DNA from: Magicicada septendecula
Taxonomy: Eukaryota; Arthropoda; Insecta; Hemiptera; Cicadidae
DNA length: 64,000 nt
Assembly (NCBI GenBank): GCA_034769895.1
Contig: CM068373.1
Span: forward strand, 284,737,379-284,801,378
Direction: 5' to 3'
Position 1 is the first letter of the stretch. Each line of letters begins with the position of its first letter. Below the pieces are notes generated by a model that worked only from the letters and a program-made list of their open reading frames with translations, searched no databases and was not told where the DNA came from. The translations under genes and the position numbers were made by a program. Shown piece by piece: positions 18,346 to 31,400 of this stretch.

Positions 18346-20960
18346 TTTTTTTGCAAACGATAACAGCCGCAAATCCAAACAGAATCAAATGATGTTTTGC
18401 ATACAGGCCTGTATTGTAGAGTTCTCAATACTTATTGGTGTTGGGGAAGATCGGTTAAGGGAAAGAGGTATTTTACCAGCAACATTTTATGTTGTGACAA
18501 GGGTAATTTTTTATATGACGAACGATAACTGCCGTAAATTCAAACAGAATCAACTACGTTTTGGCATACAGCCCTGAATTATAGAGTTCTCAAGACCTTA
18601 TGTTTTTGGTGAAAATCGGTTATGGCGAACGGGTAGTTTACCGGCAACATTTTTTTTTAACGGTCGTAATTTTTTTCTATGGCAAACGATAACAGCCGCA
18701 AATTCGAACAGAATATACTACTCTTTTGCATACAGGCCTGTAATGTAGAGTTCTCAATACTTATTGGTGTTGGTGAAGATCGGTTTAGGTAAAGGGGTAG
18801 TTTACCAGCAAATTGTATGTTTTAACAAGGGTAGTTTTTATATGACGATCGATAACTGCCGTAAATTCAAACAGAATCAAATGATTATTTGCACATAGCC
18901 CTCAATTTTAGAGATCTCAAGACCTGCGGTTTTTGGTGAAGATCGGTTGAGGGAAAGGGGTAGTTTACCAGCAACGGTTTTTTATCAAGTGTAATTTTTT
19001 TCTATGGCAAAAGGTAACAGCCGCAAATTCAAACAGAATCAAGTAATTTTTGCATACAGCACTGAATTGTAGAGTTCTCAAGACCTATTGATTTTGGTGA
19101 AGATCGGTTAAGGGAAAGGGGTAGTTTACCAACAACGGTTTTTTTTTTTAAACAAGTGTAATTTTTTTTCTATGGTAAACGATAATAGCCGCAAATTCAA
19201 ACAGAAACAAATAATGTTTTGCATAGAGCCCTGAATTGTAGAGTTCTCAAGACCTGTTGGTTTTGGTGAAGATCGGTTAAGGGAATAGGGTAGTTCACCA
19301 GAAACATTTTATGTTTTAACAAGGGTAATTTTTTTTATGACGAACGATAACTGCCGTACATTAAAACAGAATCAACTACTCTTCTGCATACCTTTTTTAA
19401 TTATAAAGGAATCAAGGTCTGTTGATTTGTTGAAGATCGGTTAAGGGAAAAGGGTAGTTTGCCAGCAACGTTTTATGTTTTAACAGGGGTATTTTTTATG
19501 GCAAACGATATCAGCCGCAAACTCAAACATATCCAAATACATTTTTGCATGCAGCCCTGATTTGTAGAGTACTCAAGACCTGTGATTTTTGGTGAAGATC
19601 GGTTAAGGGTAAGGGGTAGTTTCCCTGCAACGGTTTTTTATCTAGTGTAATTTTTTTCTATGGCAAACGATAACAGCCGCAAATTCAAACAGAATCAAAT
19701 GATGTTTTGCATACAGGCCTGTATTGTAGAGTTGTAAATACTTATTGTTGTTGGTGAAGATCGGTTAAGGGAAAGGGGTATTTTACCAGCAATATTTTAT
19801 GTTTTGACAAGGGTAATTTTGTATATGACGAACGATAACTGACGTAAATTCAAACAGAATCAACTACGTTTTGCATACCTTTTTGAACTAAAAAGAACTC
19901 AAGGTCTGTTGATTTTGTTGAAGATCGGTTAAGGGAAAGGGGTAGTTTATCAGAAACGGGTTTTTTTTTAAACAAGTGTAATTTTTTTCTATGGTAAACG
20001 ATAATAGCCGCAAATTCTAACAGAATCAAATAATGTTTTGCATAGAGACCTGAATTGTAGAGTTCTCAAGACATGTTGGTTTTGGTGAAGATCGGTTAAG
20101 GGAATAGGGTAGTTTACCAGGAACATTTTATGTTTTAACAAGGGTAATTTTTTTTATGACGAACGATAACTGCCGTATATTAAAACAGAATCAACTACTC
20201 TTCTGCATACCTTTTTTAATTATAAAGGACTCAAGGTCTGTTGATTTTGTTGAAGATCGGTAATTGGAAAAGTGTAGTTTACCTGCAACGTTTTATGTTT
20301 TAACAAGGGTATTTTTTATGGCAAACGATATCAGCCGCAAACTCAAACATAATCAAATGATGTTTTGCATACAGGCCTGTATTGTAGAGTTCTAAATACT
20401 TATTGGTGTTGGTGAAGATCGGTTATGGGAAAGGGGTATTTTACCAGCAACATTTTATGTTTTGACAAGGGTAATGTTTTATATGACGAACGATAACTGC
20501 CGTAAATTCAAACAGAATCAACTACGTTTTTGCATACCTTTTTGAACTAAAGAGAACTCAAGGTCTGTTGATTTTGTTGAAGATCGGTTAAGGGAAAGGG
20601 GTAGTTTATCAGCAACGTTTTATGTTTTAAAAAGGTTAATTTTTACATGACGAACGATAACTGCAGAAAATTCAAAGTGAATCAAATAATTTTTTGCACA
20701 CTTTCCTGAGTTTTAGAGAACTCAAGGACTGTTGGTTTTGGTGAAGATCGGTTAAGGGAAAGGGGTAGTTTACCAGCAACATTTTAAGTTTGAACAAGAG
20801 AAATGTTTCCATGACGAACGATAACTGCCGCACATTCAAACAGAATAAAAATATTTTTTTGCATGCATCCCTGAATTATAGAGGACTGAAGGTCTATTGA
20901 TTTTGGAGACGATCGGTTAAGAGAAAGGGATAGTTTACCTGAAACATTTTATGATTTAAC
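18346..20960 (+). repeat. Satellite array block, 2,615 bp (~16 monomers)
   Basis: Same length as the next block (21,433-24,047) and matching monomer by monomer in its right part at an offset of 3,087 bp. It is one unit of a ~3.09-kb higher-order repeat. Confidence 0.92.
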
Positions 20961-21432
20961 GAGAGTAAAGTACTTAATTTTTATAAATAAAGTATCCTGA
21001 TAAGAAGCTCATAATAATGAACTGTAGAAACGTAGATGAAATATCTATAAATGAAGAGGTTAGGTGTACGGGGTGGGGGTAATTTTCTATTATTAAAAAT
21101 TATAGTTGAAGGTGGAGGGGAGAATTTTTATGTGTACTACGTTATCGGCAACAAAGAAGTAGTTTTTTCTTAAAATTGCTTCCTGGGCTGTTTAGCCGTA
21201 GTCCAATGTTTTCTGTAAAACCAGTCTTTTCTGCAGTGCCATCGACTGCCATCATCAGTGAAAATCGAGTGCGAAAACGTGAGGTGGTATACGTTTGTGA
21301 CCACAGTACTGTGGTTAATGCTAAAGCAATAAGTAGAAAGACGTAGTTTCTATGGAAATATTTCATTTCGAATATGATTTTAAATATAAATCTTAGAACA
21401 TGGAAGACATGTATGGTTCTCCATACCGATAT
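20961..21432 (+). repeat. R-S-core cassette 3
   Basis: Palindrome at 21,301-21,314. R has AATGAACTGTAGAAACG where cassettes 1 and 2 have AATCCACTG. It also has GTGTACGGGGTGG and AATGCTAAAGC, variants shared only with cassettes 4 and 5. Confidence 0.85.
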
Positions 21433-24047
21433 TTTTTTTGCAAACGATAACAGCCGCAAATCCAAACAGAATCAAATGATGTTTTGCATACAGGCCTGTA
21501 TTGTAGAGTTCTCAATACTTATTGGTGTTGGTGAAGATCGGTTAAGGGAAAGGGGTATTTCACCAGCAACATTTTATGTTTTGACAAGGGTAATTTTTTA
21601 TATGACGAACGATAACTGCCGTAAATTCAAACAGAATCAACTACGTTTTTGCATACAGCCCTGAATTATAGAGTTCTCAAGACCTTATGTTTTGGTGAAA
21701 ATCGGTTAGAGGGAAGGGGTAGTTTACCAGGAACATTTTTTTTTATCGGTCGTAATTTTTTTCTATGGCTAACGATAACAGCAGCAAATTCAAACAGAAT
21801 ACACTACTCTTATGCATACAGCCCTGAATTGTAGAGTTCTCAAGTCATATTGGTTTTGGTGAAGATCGGTTTAGGGAAAGGGGTAGTTTACCAGCAAAAT
21901 GTATGTTTAACAAGGGTAGTTTTTATATGACGATCGATAACTGCCGTGAATTCAAACAGAATCAAATGATTATTTGCACATAGCCCTCAATTTTAGAGAT
22001 CTCAAGACCTACGGTTTTTGGTGAAGATCGGTTAAGGGAAAGGGGTAGTTTACCAGCAACGGTTTTTTATCAAGTGTAATTTTTTTCTATGGCAAACGAT
22101 AACAGCCGCAAATTCAAACAGAATCAACTAATTTTTGCATACAGCACTGAATTGTAGAGTTCTCAAGACCTATTGATTTTGGTGAAGATCGGTTAAGGGA
22201 AAGGGGTAGTTTACCAACAACGGTTTTTTTTTTTAAACAAGTGTAATTTTTTTTCTATGGTAAACGATAATAGCCGCAAATTCAAACAGAATCAAATAAT
22301 GTTTTGCATAGAGCCCTGAATTGTAGAGTTCTCAAGACCTGTTGGTTTTGGTGAAGATCGGTTAAGGGAATAGGGTAGTTCACCAGAAACATTTTATGTT
22401 TTAACAAGGGTAATTTTTTTTATGACGAACGATAACTGCCGTACATTAAAACAGAATCAACTACTCTTCTGCATACCTTTTTTAATTATAAAGGAATCAA
22501 GGTCTGTTGATTTGTTGAAGATCGGTTAAGGGAAAAGTTTAGTTTGCCAGCAACGTTTTATGTTTTAACAGGGGTATTTTTTATGGCAAACGATATCAGC
22601 CGCAAACTCAAACATATCCAAATACATTTTTGCATGCAGCCCTGATTTGTAGAGTACTCAAGACCTGTGATTTTTGGTGAAGATCGGTTAAGGGTAAGGG
22701 GTAGTTTCCCTGCAACGGTTTTTTATCTAGTGTAATTATTTTCTATGGCAAACGATAACAGCCGCAATTTCAAACAGAATCAAATGATGTTTTGCATACA
22801 GGCCTGTATTGTAGAGTTGTAAATACTTATTGTTGTTGGTGAAGATCGGTTAAGGGAAAGGGGTATTTTACCAGCAATATTTTATGTTTTGACAAGGGTA
22901 ATTTTTTTATATGACGAACGATAACTGACGGAAATTCAAACAGAATCATCTACGTTTTTCCATACCTTTTTGAACTAAAAAGAACTCAAGGTCTGTTGAT
23001 TTTGTTGAAGATCGGTTAAGGGAAAGGGGTAGTTTATCAGAAACGGGGTTTTTTTTAAACAAGTGTAATTTTTTTCTATGGTAAACAATAATAGCCGCAA
23101 ATTCTAACAGAATCAAATAATGTTTTGCATAGAGACCTGAATTGTAGAGTTCTCAAGACATGTTGGTTTTGGTGAAGATCGGTTAAGGGAATAGGGTAGT
23201 TTACCAGGAACATTTTATGTTTTAACAAGGGTAATTTTTTTTATGACGAACGATAACTGCCGTATATTAAAACAGAATCAACTACTCTTCTGCATACCTT
23301 TTTTAATTATAAAGGACTCAAGGTCTGTTGATTTTGTTGAAGATCGGTAATTGGAAAAGGGTAGTTTACCTGCAACGTTTTATGTTTTAACAAGGGTATT
23401 TTTTATGGCAAACGATATCAGCCGCAAACTCAAACATAATCAAATGATGTTTTGCATACAGGCCTGTATTGTAGAGTTCTAAATACTTATTGGTGTTGGT
23501 GAAGATCGGTTATGGGAAAGGGGTATTTTACCAGCAACATTTTATGTTTTGACAAGGGTAATGTTTTATATGACGAACGATAACTGCCGTAAATTCAAAC
23601 AGAATCAACTACGTTTTTGCATACCTTTTTGAACTAAAGAGAACTCAAGGTCTGTTGATTTTGTTGAAGATCGGTTAAGGCAAAGGGGTAGTTTATCAGC
23701 AACGTTTTATGTTTTAAAAAGGTTAATTTTTACATGACGAACGATAACTGCAGAAAATTCAAAGTGAATCAAATAATTTTTTGCACACTTTCCTGAGTTT
23801 TAGAGAACTCAAGGACTGTTGGTTTTGGTGAAGATCGGTTAAGGGAAAGGGGTAGTTTACCAGCAACATTTTAAGTTTGAACAAGAGAAATGTTTCCATG
23901 ACGAACGATAACTGCCGCACATTCAAACAGAATAAAAATATTTTTTTGCATGCATCCCTGAATTATAGAGGACTGAAGGTCTATTGATTTTGGAGACGAT
24001 CGGTTAAGAGAAAGGGATAGTTTACCTGAAACATTTTATGATTTAAC
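21433..24047 (+). repeat. Satellite array block, 2,615 bp (~16 monomers)
   Basis: Second unit of the ~3.09-kb repeat. Shared idiosyncrasies include CTGACG(T/G)AAATTC and the AGAAACGGGTTTTTTTTAAA monomer, so divergence from the 18.3-kb block is low. Confidence 0.92.
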
Positions 24048-24519
24048 GAGAGTAAAGTACTTAATTTTTATAAATAAAGTATCCTGATAAGAAGCTCATA
24101 ATAATGAACTGTAGAAACGTAGATGAAATATCTATAAATGAAGAGGTTAGGTGTACGGGGTGGGGGTAATTTTCTATTATTAAAAATTATAGTTGAAGGT
24201 GGAGGGGAGAATTTTTATGTGTACTACGTTATCGGCAACAAAGAAGTAGTTTTTTCTTAAAATTGCTTCCTGGGCTGTTTAGCCGTAGTCCAATGTTTTC
24301 TGTAAAACCAGTCTTTTCTGCAGTGCCATCGACTGCCATCATCAGTGAAAATCGAGTGCGAAAACGTGAGGTGGTATACGTTTGTGACCACAGTACTGTG
24401 GTTAATGCTAAAGCAATAAGTAGAAAGACGTAGTTTCTATGGAAATATTTCATTTCGAATATGATTTTAAATATAAATCTTAGAACATGGAAGACATGTA
24501 TGGTTCTCCATACCGATAT
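24048..24519 (+). repeat. R-S-core cassette 4
   Basis: Palindrome at 24,388-24,401. Core is followed by ATTATTTTTGCAAACGATAG: the usual AACGATAACAGCC has lost ACA. This deletion is shared with cassette 5, showing the two are sister copies. Confidence 0.85.
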
Positions 24520-27500
24520 TATTTTTGCAAACGATAGCCGCAAATCCAAACAGAATCAAATGATGTTTTGCATACAGGCCTGTATTGTAGAGTTCTCAAT
24601 ACTTATTGGTGTTGGTGAAGATCGGTTTAGGGAAAGGGGTAGTTTACCAGCAAATTGTATGTTTTAAGAAGGGTAGTTTTTATATGACGATCGATAACTG
24701 CCGTAAATTCAAACAGAATCAAATGATTATTTGCACATAGCCCTCAATTTTAGAGATCTCAAGACCTACGGTTTTTGGTGAAGATCGGTTAAGGGAAAGG
24801 GGTAGTTTACCAGCAACGGTTTTTTATCAAGTGTAATTTTTTTCTATGGCAAACGATAACAGCCGCAAATTCAAACAGAATCAACTAATTTTTGCATACA
24901 GCACTGAATTGTAGAGTTCTCAAGACCTATTGATTTTGGTGAAGATCGGTTAATGGAAAGGGGTAGTTTACCTACAACGGTTTTTTTTTTTAAACAAGTG
25001 TAATTTTTTTTCTATGGTAAACGATAATAGCCGCAAATTCAAACAGAATCAAATAATGTTTTGCATGGAGCCCTGAATTGTAGAGTTCTCAAGACCTGTT
25101 GGTTTTGGTGAAGATCGGTTAAGGGAATAGGGTAGTTCACCAGAAACATTTTATGTTTTAACAAGGATAATTTTTTTTATGACGAACGATAACTGCCGTA
25201 CATTAAAACAGAATCAACTACTCTTCTGCATACCTTTTTTAATTATAAAGGAATCAAGGTCTGTTGATTTGTCGAAGATCGGTTAAGGGAAAAGGGTATT
25301 TTGCCAGCAACGTTTTATGTTTTAACAGGGGTATTTTTTATGGCAAACGATATCAGCCGCAAACTCAAACATATCCAAATACATTTTTGCATGCAGCCCT
25401 GATTTGTAGAGTACTCAAGACCTGTGATTTTTGGTGAAGATCGGTTAAGGGTAAGGGGTAGTTTCCCTGCAACGGTTTTTTATCTAGTGTAATTTTTTTC
25501 TATGGCAAACGATAACAGCCGCAAATTCAAACAGAATCAAATGATGTTTTGCATACAGGCCTGTATTGTAGAGTTGTAAATACTTATTGTTGTTGGTGAA
25601 GATCGGTTAAGGGAAAGGGGTATTTTACCAGCAATATTTTATGTTTTGACAAGGGTAATTTTTTATATGACGAACGATAACTGACGTAAATTCAAACAGA
25701 ATCAACTACGTTTTTGCATACCTTTTTGAACTAAAAAGAACTCAAGGTCTGTTGATTTTGTTGAAGATCGGTTAAGGGAAAGGGGTAGTTTATCAGAAAC
25801 GGGTTTTTTTTTAAACAAGTGTAATTTTTTCCTATGGTAAACGATAATAGCCGCAAATTCTAACAGAATCAAATAATGTTTTGCATAGAGACCTGAATTG
25901 TAGAGTTCTCAAGACATGTTGGTTTTGGTGAAGATCGGTTAAGGGAATAGGGTAGTTTACCAGGAACATTTTATGTTTTAACAAGGGTAATTTTTTTTAT
26001 GACGAACGATAACTGCCGTACATTAAAACAGAATCAACTACTCTTCTGCATACCTTTTTTAATTATAAAGGACTCAAGGTCTGTTGATTTTGTTGAAGAT
26101 CGGTAATTGTAAAAGGGTAGTTTACCAGCAACGTTTTAAGTTTTAACAAGGGTATTTATTATGGCAAACGATATCAGCCGCAAACTCAAACATAATCAAA
26201 TGATGTTTTGCATACAGGCCTGTATTGTAGAGTTCTAAATACTTATTGGTGTTGGTGAAGATCGGTTAAGGGAAAGGGGTATTTTACCAGCAACATTTTA
26301 TGTTTTGACAAGGGTAATGTTTAATATGACGAACGATAACTGCCGTAAATTCAAACAGAATCAACTACGTTTTTGCATACCTTTTTGAACTAAAGAGAAC
26401 TCAAGGTCTTTTGATTTTGTTGAAGATCGGTTAAGGGAAAGGGGTAGTTTATCAGCAACGTTTTATGTTTTAAAAAGGTTAATTTTTACATGACGAACGA
26501 TAACTGCAGAAAATTCAAAGTGAATCAAATAATTTTTTGCACACTTTCCTGAGTTTTAGAGAACTCAAGGACTGTTGGTTTTGGTGAAGATCGGTTAAGG
26601 GAAAGGGGTAGTTTACCAGCAACGGTTTTTTATCAAGTGTAATTTTTTTCTATGGCAAACGATAACAGCCGCAAATTCAAACAGAATCAACTAATTTTTG
26701 CATACAGCACTGAATTGTAGAGTTCTCAAGACCTATTGATTTTGGTGAAGATCGGTTAATGGAAAGGGGTAGTTTACCTACAACGGTTTTTTTTTTTAAA
26801 CAAGTGTAATTTTTTTTCTATTGTAAACGATAATAGCCGCAAATTCAAACAGAATCAAATAATGTTTTGCATGGAGCCCTGAATTGTAGAGTTCTCAAGA
26901 CCTGTTGGTTTTGGTGAAGATCGGTTAAGGGAATAGGGTAGTTCACCAGAAACATTTTATGTTTTAACAAGGATAATTTTTTTTATGACGAACGATAACT
27001 GCCGTACATTAAAACAGAATCAACTACTCTTCTGCATACCTTTTTTAATTATAAAGGAATCAAGGTCTGTTGATTTGTCGAAGATCGGTTAAGGGAAAAA
27101 GGTATTTTGCCAGCAACGTTTTATGTTTTAACAGGGGTATTTTTTATGGCAAACGATATCAGCCGCAAACTCAAACATATCCAAATACATTTTTGCATGC
27201 AGCCCTGATTTGTAGAGTACTCAAGACCTGTGATTTTTGGTGAAGATCGGTTAAGGGTAAGGGGTAGTTTCCCTGCAACGGTTTTTTATCTAGTGTAATT
27301 TTTTTCTATGGCAAACGATAACAGCCGCAAATTCAAACATAATCAAATGATGTTTTGCATACAGGCCTGTATTGTAGAGTTCTAAATACTTATTGGTGTT
27401 GGTGAAGATCGGTTAAGGGAAAGGGGTATTTTACCAGCAACATTTTATGTTTTGACAAGGGTAATGTTTAATATGACGAACGATAACTGCCGTAAATTCA

Positions 27501-27950
27501 AACAGAATCAACTACGTTTTTGCATACCTTTTTGAACTAAAGAGAACTCAAGGTCTTTTGATTTTGTTGAAGATCGGTTAAGGGAAAGGGGTAGTTTATC
27601 AGCAACGTTTTATGTTTTAAAAAGGTTAATTTTTACATGACGAACGATAACTGCAGAAAATTCAAAGTGAATCAAATAATTTTTTGCACACTTTCCTGAG
27701 TTTTAGAGAACTCAAGGACTGTTGGTTTTGGTGAAGATCGGTTAAGGGAAAGGGGTAGTTTACCAGCAACATTTTAAGTTTGAACAAGAGAAATGTTTCC
27801 ATGACGAACGATAACTGCCGCACATTCAAACAGAATAAAAATATTTTTTTGCATGCATCCCTGAATTGTAGAGGACTGAAGGTCTATTGATTTTGGAGAC
27901 GATCGGTTAAGAGAAAGGGATAGTTTACCTGAAACATTTTATGATTTAAC
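24520..27950 (+). repeat. Satellite array block, 3,431 bp (~21 monomers)
   Basis: Lacks two monomers after the core relative to the block at 28,423. Contains one full 1,806-bp subrepeat (from about 24,814) followed by a shortened copy (from about 26,620) that skips several monomers at the AATTCAAACATAATCAAATG junction near 27,330. Confidence 0.9.
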
Positions 27951-28422
27951 GAGAGTAAAGTACTTAATTTTTATAAATAAAGTATCCTGATAAGAAGCTC
28001 ATAATAATGAACTGTAGAAACGTAGATGAAATATCTATAAATGAAGACGTTAGGTGTACGGGGTGGGGGTAATTTTCTATTATTAAAAATTATAGTTGAA
28101 GGTGGAGGGGAGAATTTTTATGTGTACTACGTTATCGGCAACAAAGAAGTAGTTTTTTCTTAAAATTGCTTCCTGGGCTGTTTAGCCGTAGTCCAATGTT
28201 TTCTGTAAAACCAGTCTTTTCTGCAGTGCCATCGACTGCCATCATCAGTGAAAATCGAGTGCGAAAACGTGAGGTGGTATACGTTTGTGACCACAGTACT
28301 GTGGTTAATGCTAAAGCAATAAGTAGAAAGACGTAGTTTCTATGGAAATATTTCATTTCGAATATGATTTTAAATATAAATCTTAGAACATGGAAGACAT
28401 GTATGGTTCTCCATACCGATAT
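27951..28422 (+). repeat. R-S-core cassette 5
   Basis: Palindrome at 28,291-28,304. Nearly identical to cassette 4 (shared GTGTACGGGG, shared loss of ACA after the core); R has GAAGACGTTAGG. Confidence 0.85.
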
Positions 28423-31400
28423 TATTTTTGCAAACGATAGCCGCAAATCCAAACAGAATCAAATGATGTTTTGCATACAGGCCTGTATTGTAGAGTTCTC
28501 AATACTTATTGGTGTTGGTGAAGATCGGTTAAGGGAAAGGGGTATTTCACCAGCAACATTTTATGTTTTGACAAGGGTAATTTTTTATATGACGAACGAT
28601 AACTGCCGTAAATTCAAACAGAATCAACTACGTTTTTGCATACAGCCCTGAATTATAGAGTTCTCAAGACCTTATGTTTTGGTGAAAATCGGTTAGAGGG
28701 AAGGGGTAGTTTACCAGGAACATTTTTTTTTATTGGTCGTAATTTTTTTCTATGGCTAACGATAACAGCAGCAAATTCAAACAGAATACACTACTCTTTT
28801 GCATACAGCCCTGAATTGTAGAGTTCTCAAGTCATATTGGTGTTGGTGAAGATCGGTTTAGGGAAAGGGGTAGTTTACCAGCAAATTGTATGTTTTAAGA
28901 AGGGTAGTTTTTATATGACGATCGATAACTGCCGTAAATTCAAACAGAATCAAATGATTATTTGCACATAGCCCTCAATTTTAGAGATCTCAAGACCTAC
29001 GGTTTTTGGTGAAGATCGGTTAAGGGAAAGGGGTAGTTTACCATCAACGGTTTTTTATCAAGTGTAATTTTTTTCTATGGCAAACGATAACAGCCGCAAA
29101 TTCAAACAGAATCAACTAATTTTTGCATACAGCACTGAATTGTAGAGTTCTCAAGACCTATTGATTTTGGTGAAGATCGGTTAATGGAAAGGGGTAGTTT
29201 ACCTACAACGGTTTTTTTTTTTAAACAAGTGTATTTTTTTTCTATGGTAAACGATAATAGCCGCAAATTCAAACAGAATCAAATAATGTTTTGCATGGAG
29301 CCCTGAATTGTAGAGTTCTCAAGACCTGTTGGTTTTGGTGAAGATCGGTTAAGGGAATAGGGTAGTTCACCAGAAACATTTTATGTTTTAACAAGGATAA
29401 TTTTTTTTATGACGAACGATAACTGCCGTACATTAAAACAGAATCAACTACTCTTCTGCATACCTTTTTTAATTATAAAGGAATCAAGGTCTGTTGATTT
29501 GTCGAAGATCGGTTAAGGGAAAAGGGTATTTTGCCAGCAACGTTTTATGTTTTAACAGGGGTATTTTTTATGGCAAACGATATCAGCCGCAAACTCAAAC
29601 ATATCCAAATACATTTTTGCATGCAGCCGTGATTTGTAGAGTACTCAAGACCTGTGATTTTTGGTGAAGATCGGTTAAGGGTAAGGGGTAGTTTCCCTGC
29701 AACGGTTTTTTATCTAGTGTAATTTTTTTCTATGGCAAACGATAACAGCCGCAAATTCAAACAGAATCAAATGATGTTTTGCATACAGGCCTGTATTGTA
29801 GAGTTGTAAATACTTATTGTTGTTGGTGAAGATCGGTTAAGAGAAAGGGGTATTTTACCAGCAATATTTTATGTTTTGACAAGGGTAATTTTTTATATGA
29901 CGAACGATAACTGACGTAAATTCAAACAGAATCAACTACGTTTTTGCATACCTTTTTGAACTAAAAAGAACTCAAGGTCTGTTGATTTTGTTGAAGATCG
30001 GTTAAGGGAAAGGGGTAGTTTATCAGAAACGGGTTTTTTTTTAAACAAGTGTAATTTTTTCCTATGGTAAACGATAATAGCCGCAAATTCTAACAGAATC
30101 AAATAATGTTTTGCATAGAGACCTGAATTGTAGAGTTCTCAAGACATGTTGGTTTTGGTGAAGATCGGTTAAGGGAATAGGGTAGTTTACCAGGAACATT
30201 TTATGTTTTAACAAGGGTAATTTTTTTTATGACGAACGATAACTGCGTACATTAAAACAGAATCAACTACTCTTCTGCATACCTTTTTTAATTATAAAGG
30301 ACTCAAGGTCTGTTGATTTTGTTGAAGATCGGTAATTGTAAAAGGGTAGTTTACCAGCAACGTTTTAAGTTTTAACAAGGGTATTTATTATGGCAAACGA
30401 TATCAGCCGCAAACTCAAACATAATCAAATGATGTTTTGCATACAGGCCTGTATTGTAGAGTTCTAAATACTTATTGGTGTTGGTGAAGATCGGTTAAGG
30501 GAAAGGGGTATTTTACCAGCAACATTTTATGTTTTGACAAGGGTAATGTTTAATATGACGAACGATAACTGCCGTAAATTCAAACAGAATCAACTACGTT
30601 TTTGCATACCTTTTTGAACTAAAGAGAACTCAAGGTCTTTTGATTTTGTTGAAGATCGGTTAAGGGAAAGGGGTAGTTTATCAGCAACGTTTTATGTTTT
30701 AAAAAGGTTAATTTTTACATGACGAACGATAACTGCAGAAAATTCAAAGTGAATCAAATAATTTTTTGCACACTTTCCTGAGTTTTAGAGAACTCAAGGA
30801 CTGTTGGTTTTGGTGAAGATCGGTTAAGGGAAAGGGGTAGTTTACCAGCAACGGTTTTTTATCAAGTGTAATTTTTTTCTATGGCAAACGATAACAGCCG
30901 CAAATTCAAACAGAATCAACTAATTTTTGCATACAGCACTGAATTGTAGAGTTCTCAAGACCTATTGATTTTGGTGAAGATCGGTTAATGGAAAGGGGTA
31001 GTTTACCTACAACGGTTTTTTTTTTTAAACAAGTGTAATTTTTTTTCTATGGTAAACGATAATAGCCGCAAATTCAAACAGAATCAAATAATGTTTTGCA
31101 TGGAGCCCTGAATTGTAGAGTTCTCAAGACCTGTTGGTTTTGGTGAAGATCGGTTAAGGGAATAGGGTAGTTCACCAGAAACATTTTATGTTTTAACAAG
31201 GATAATTTTTTTTATGACGAACGATAACTGCCGTACATTAAAACAGAATCAACTACTCTTCTGCATACCTTTTTTAATTATAAAGGAATCAAGGTCTGTT
31301 GATTTGTCGAAGATCGGTTAAGGGAAAAGGGTATTTTGCCAGCAACGTTTTATGTTTTAACAGGGGTATTTTTTATGGCAAACGATATCAGCCGCAAACT

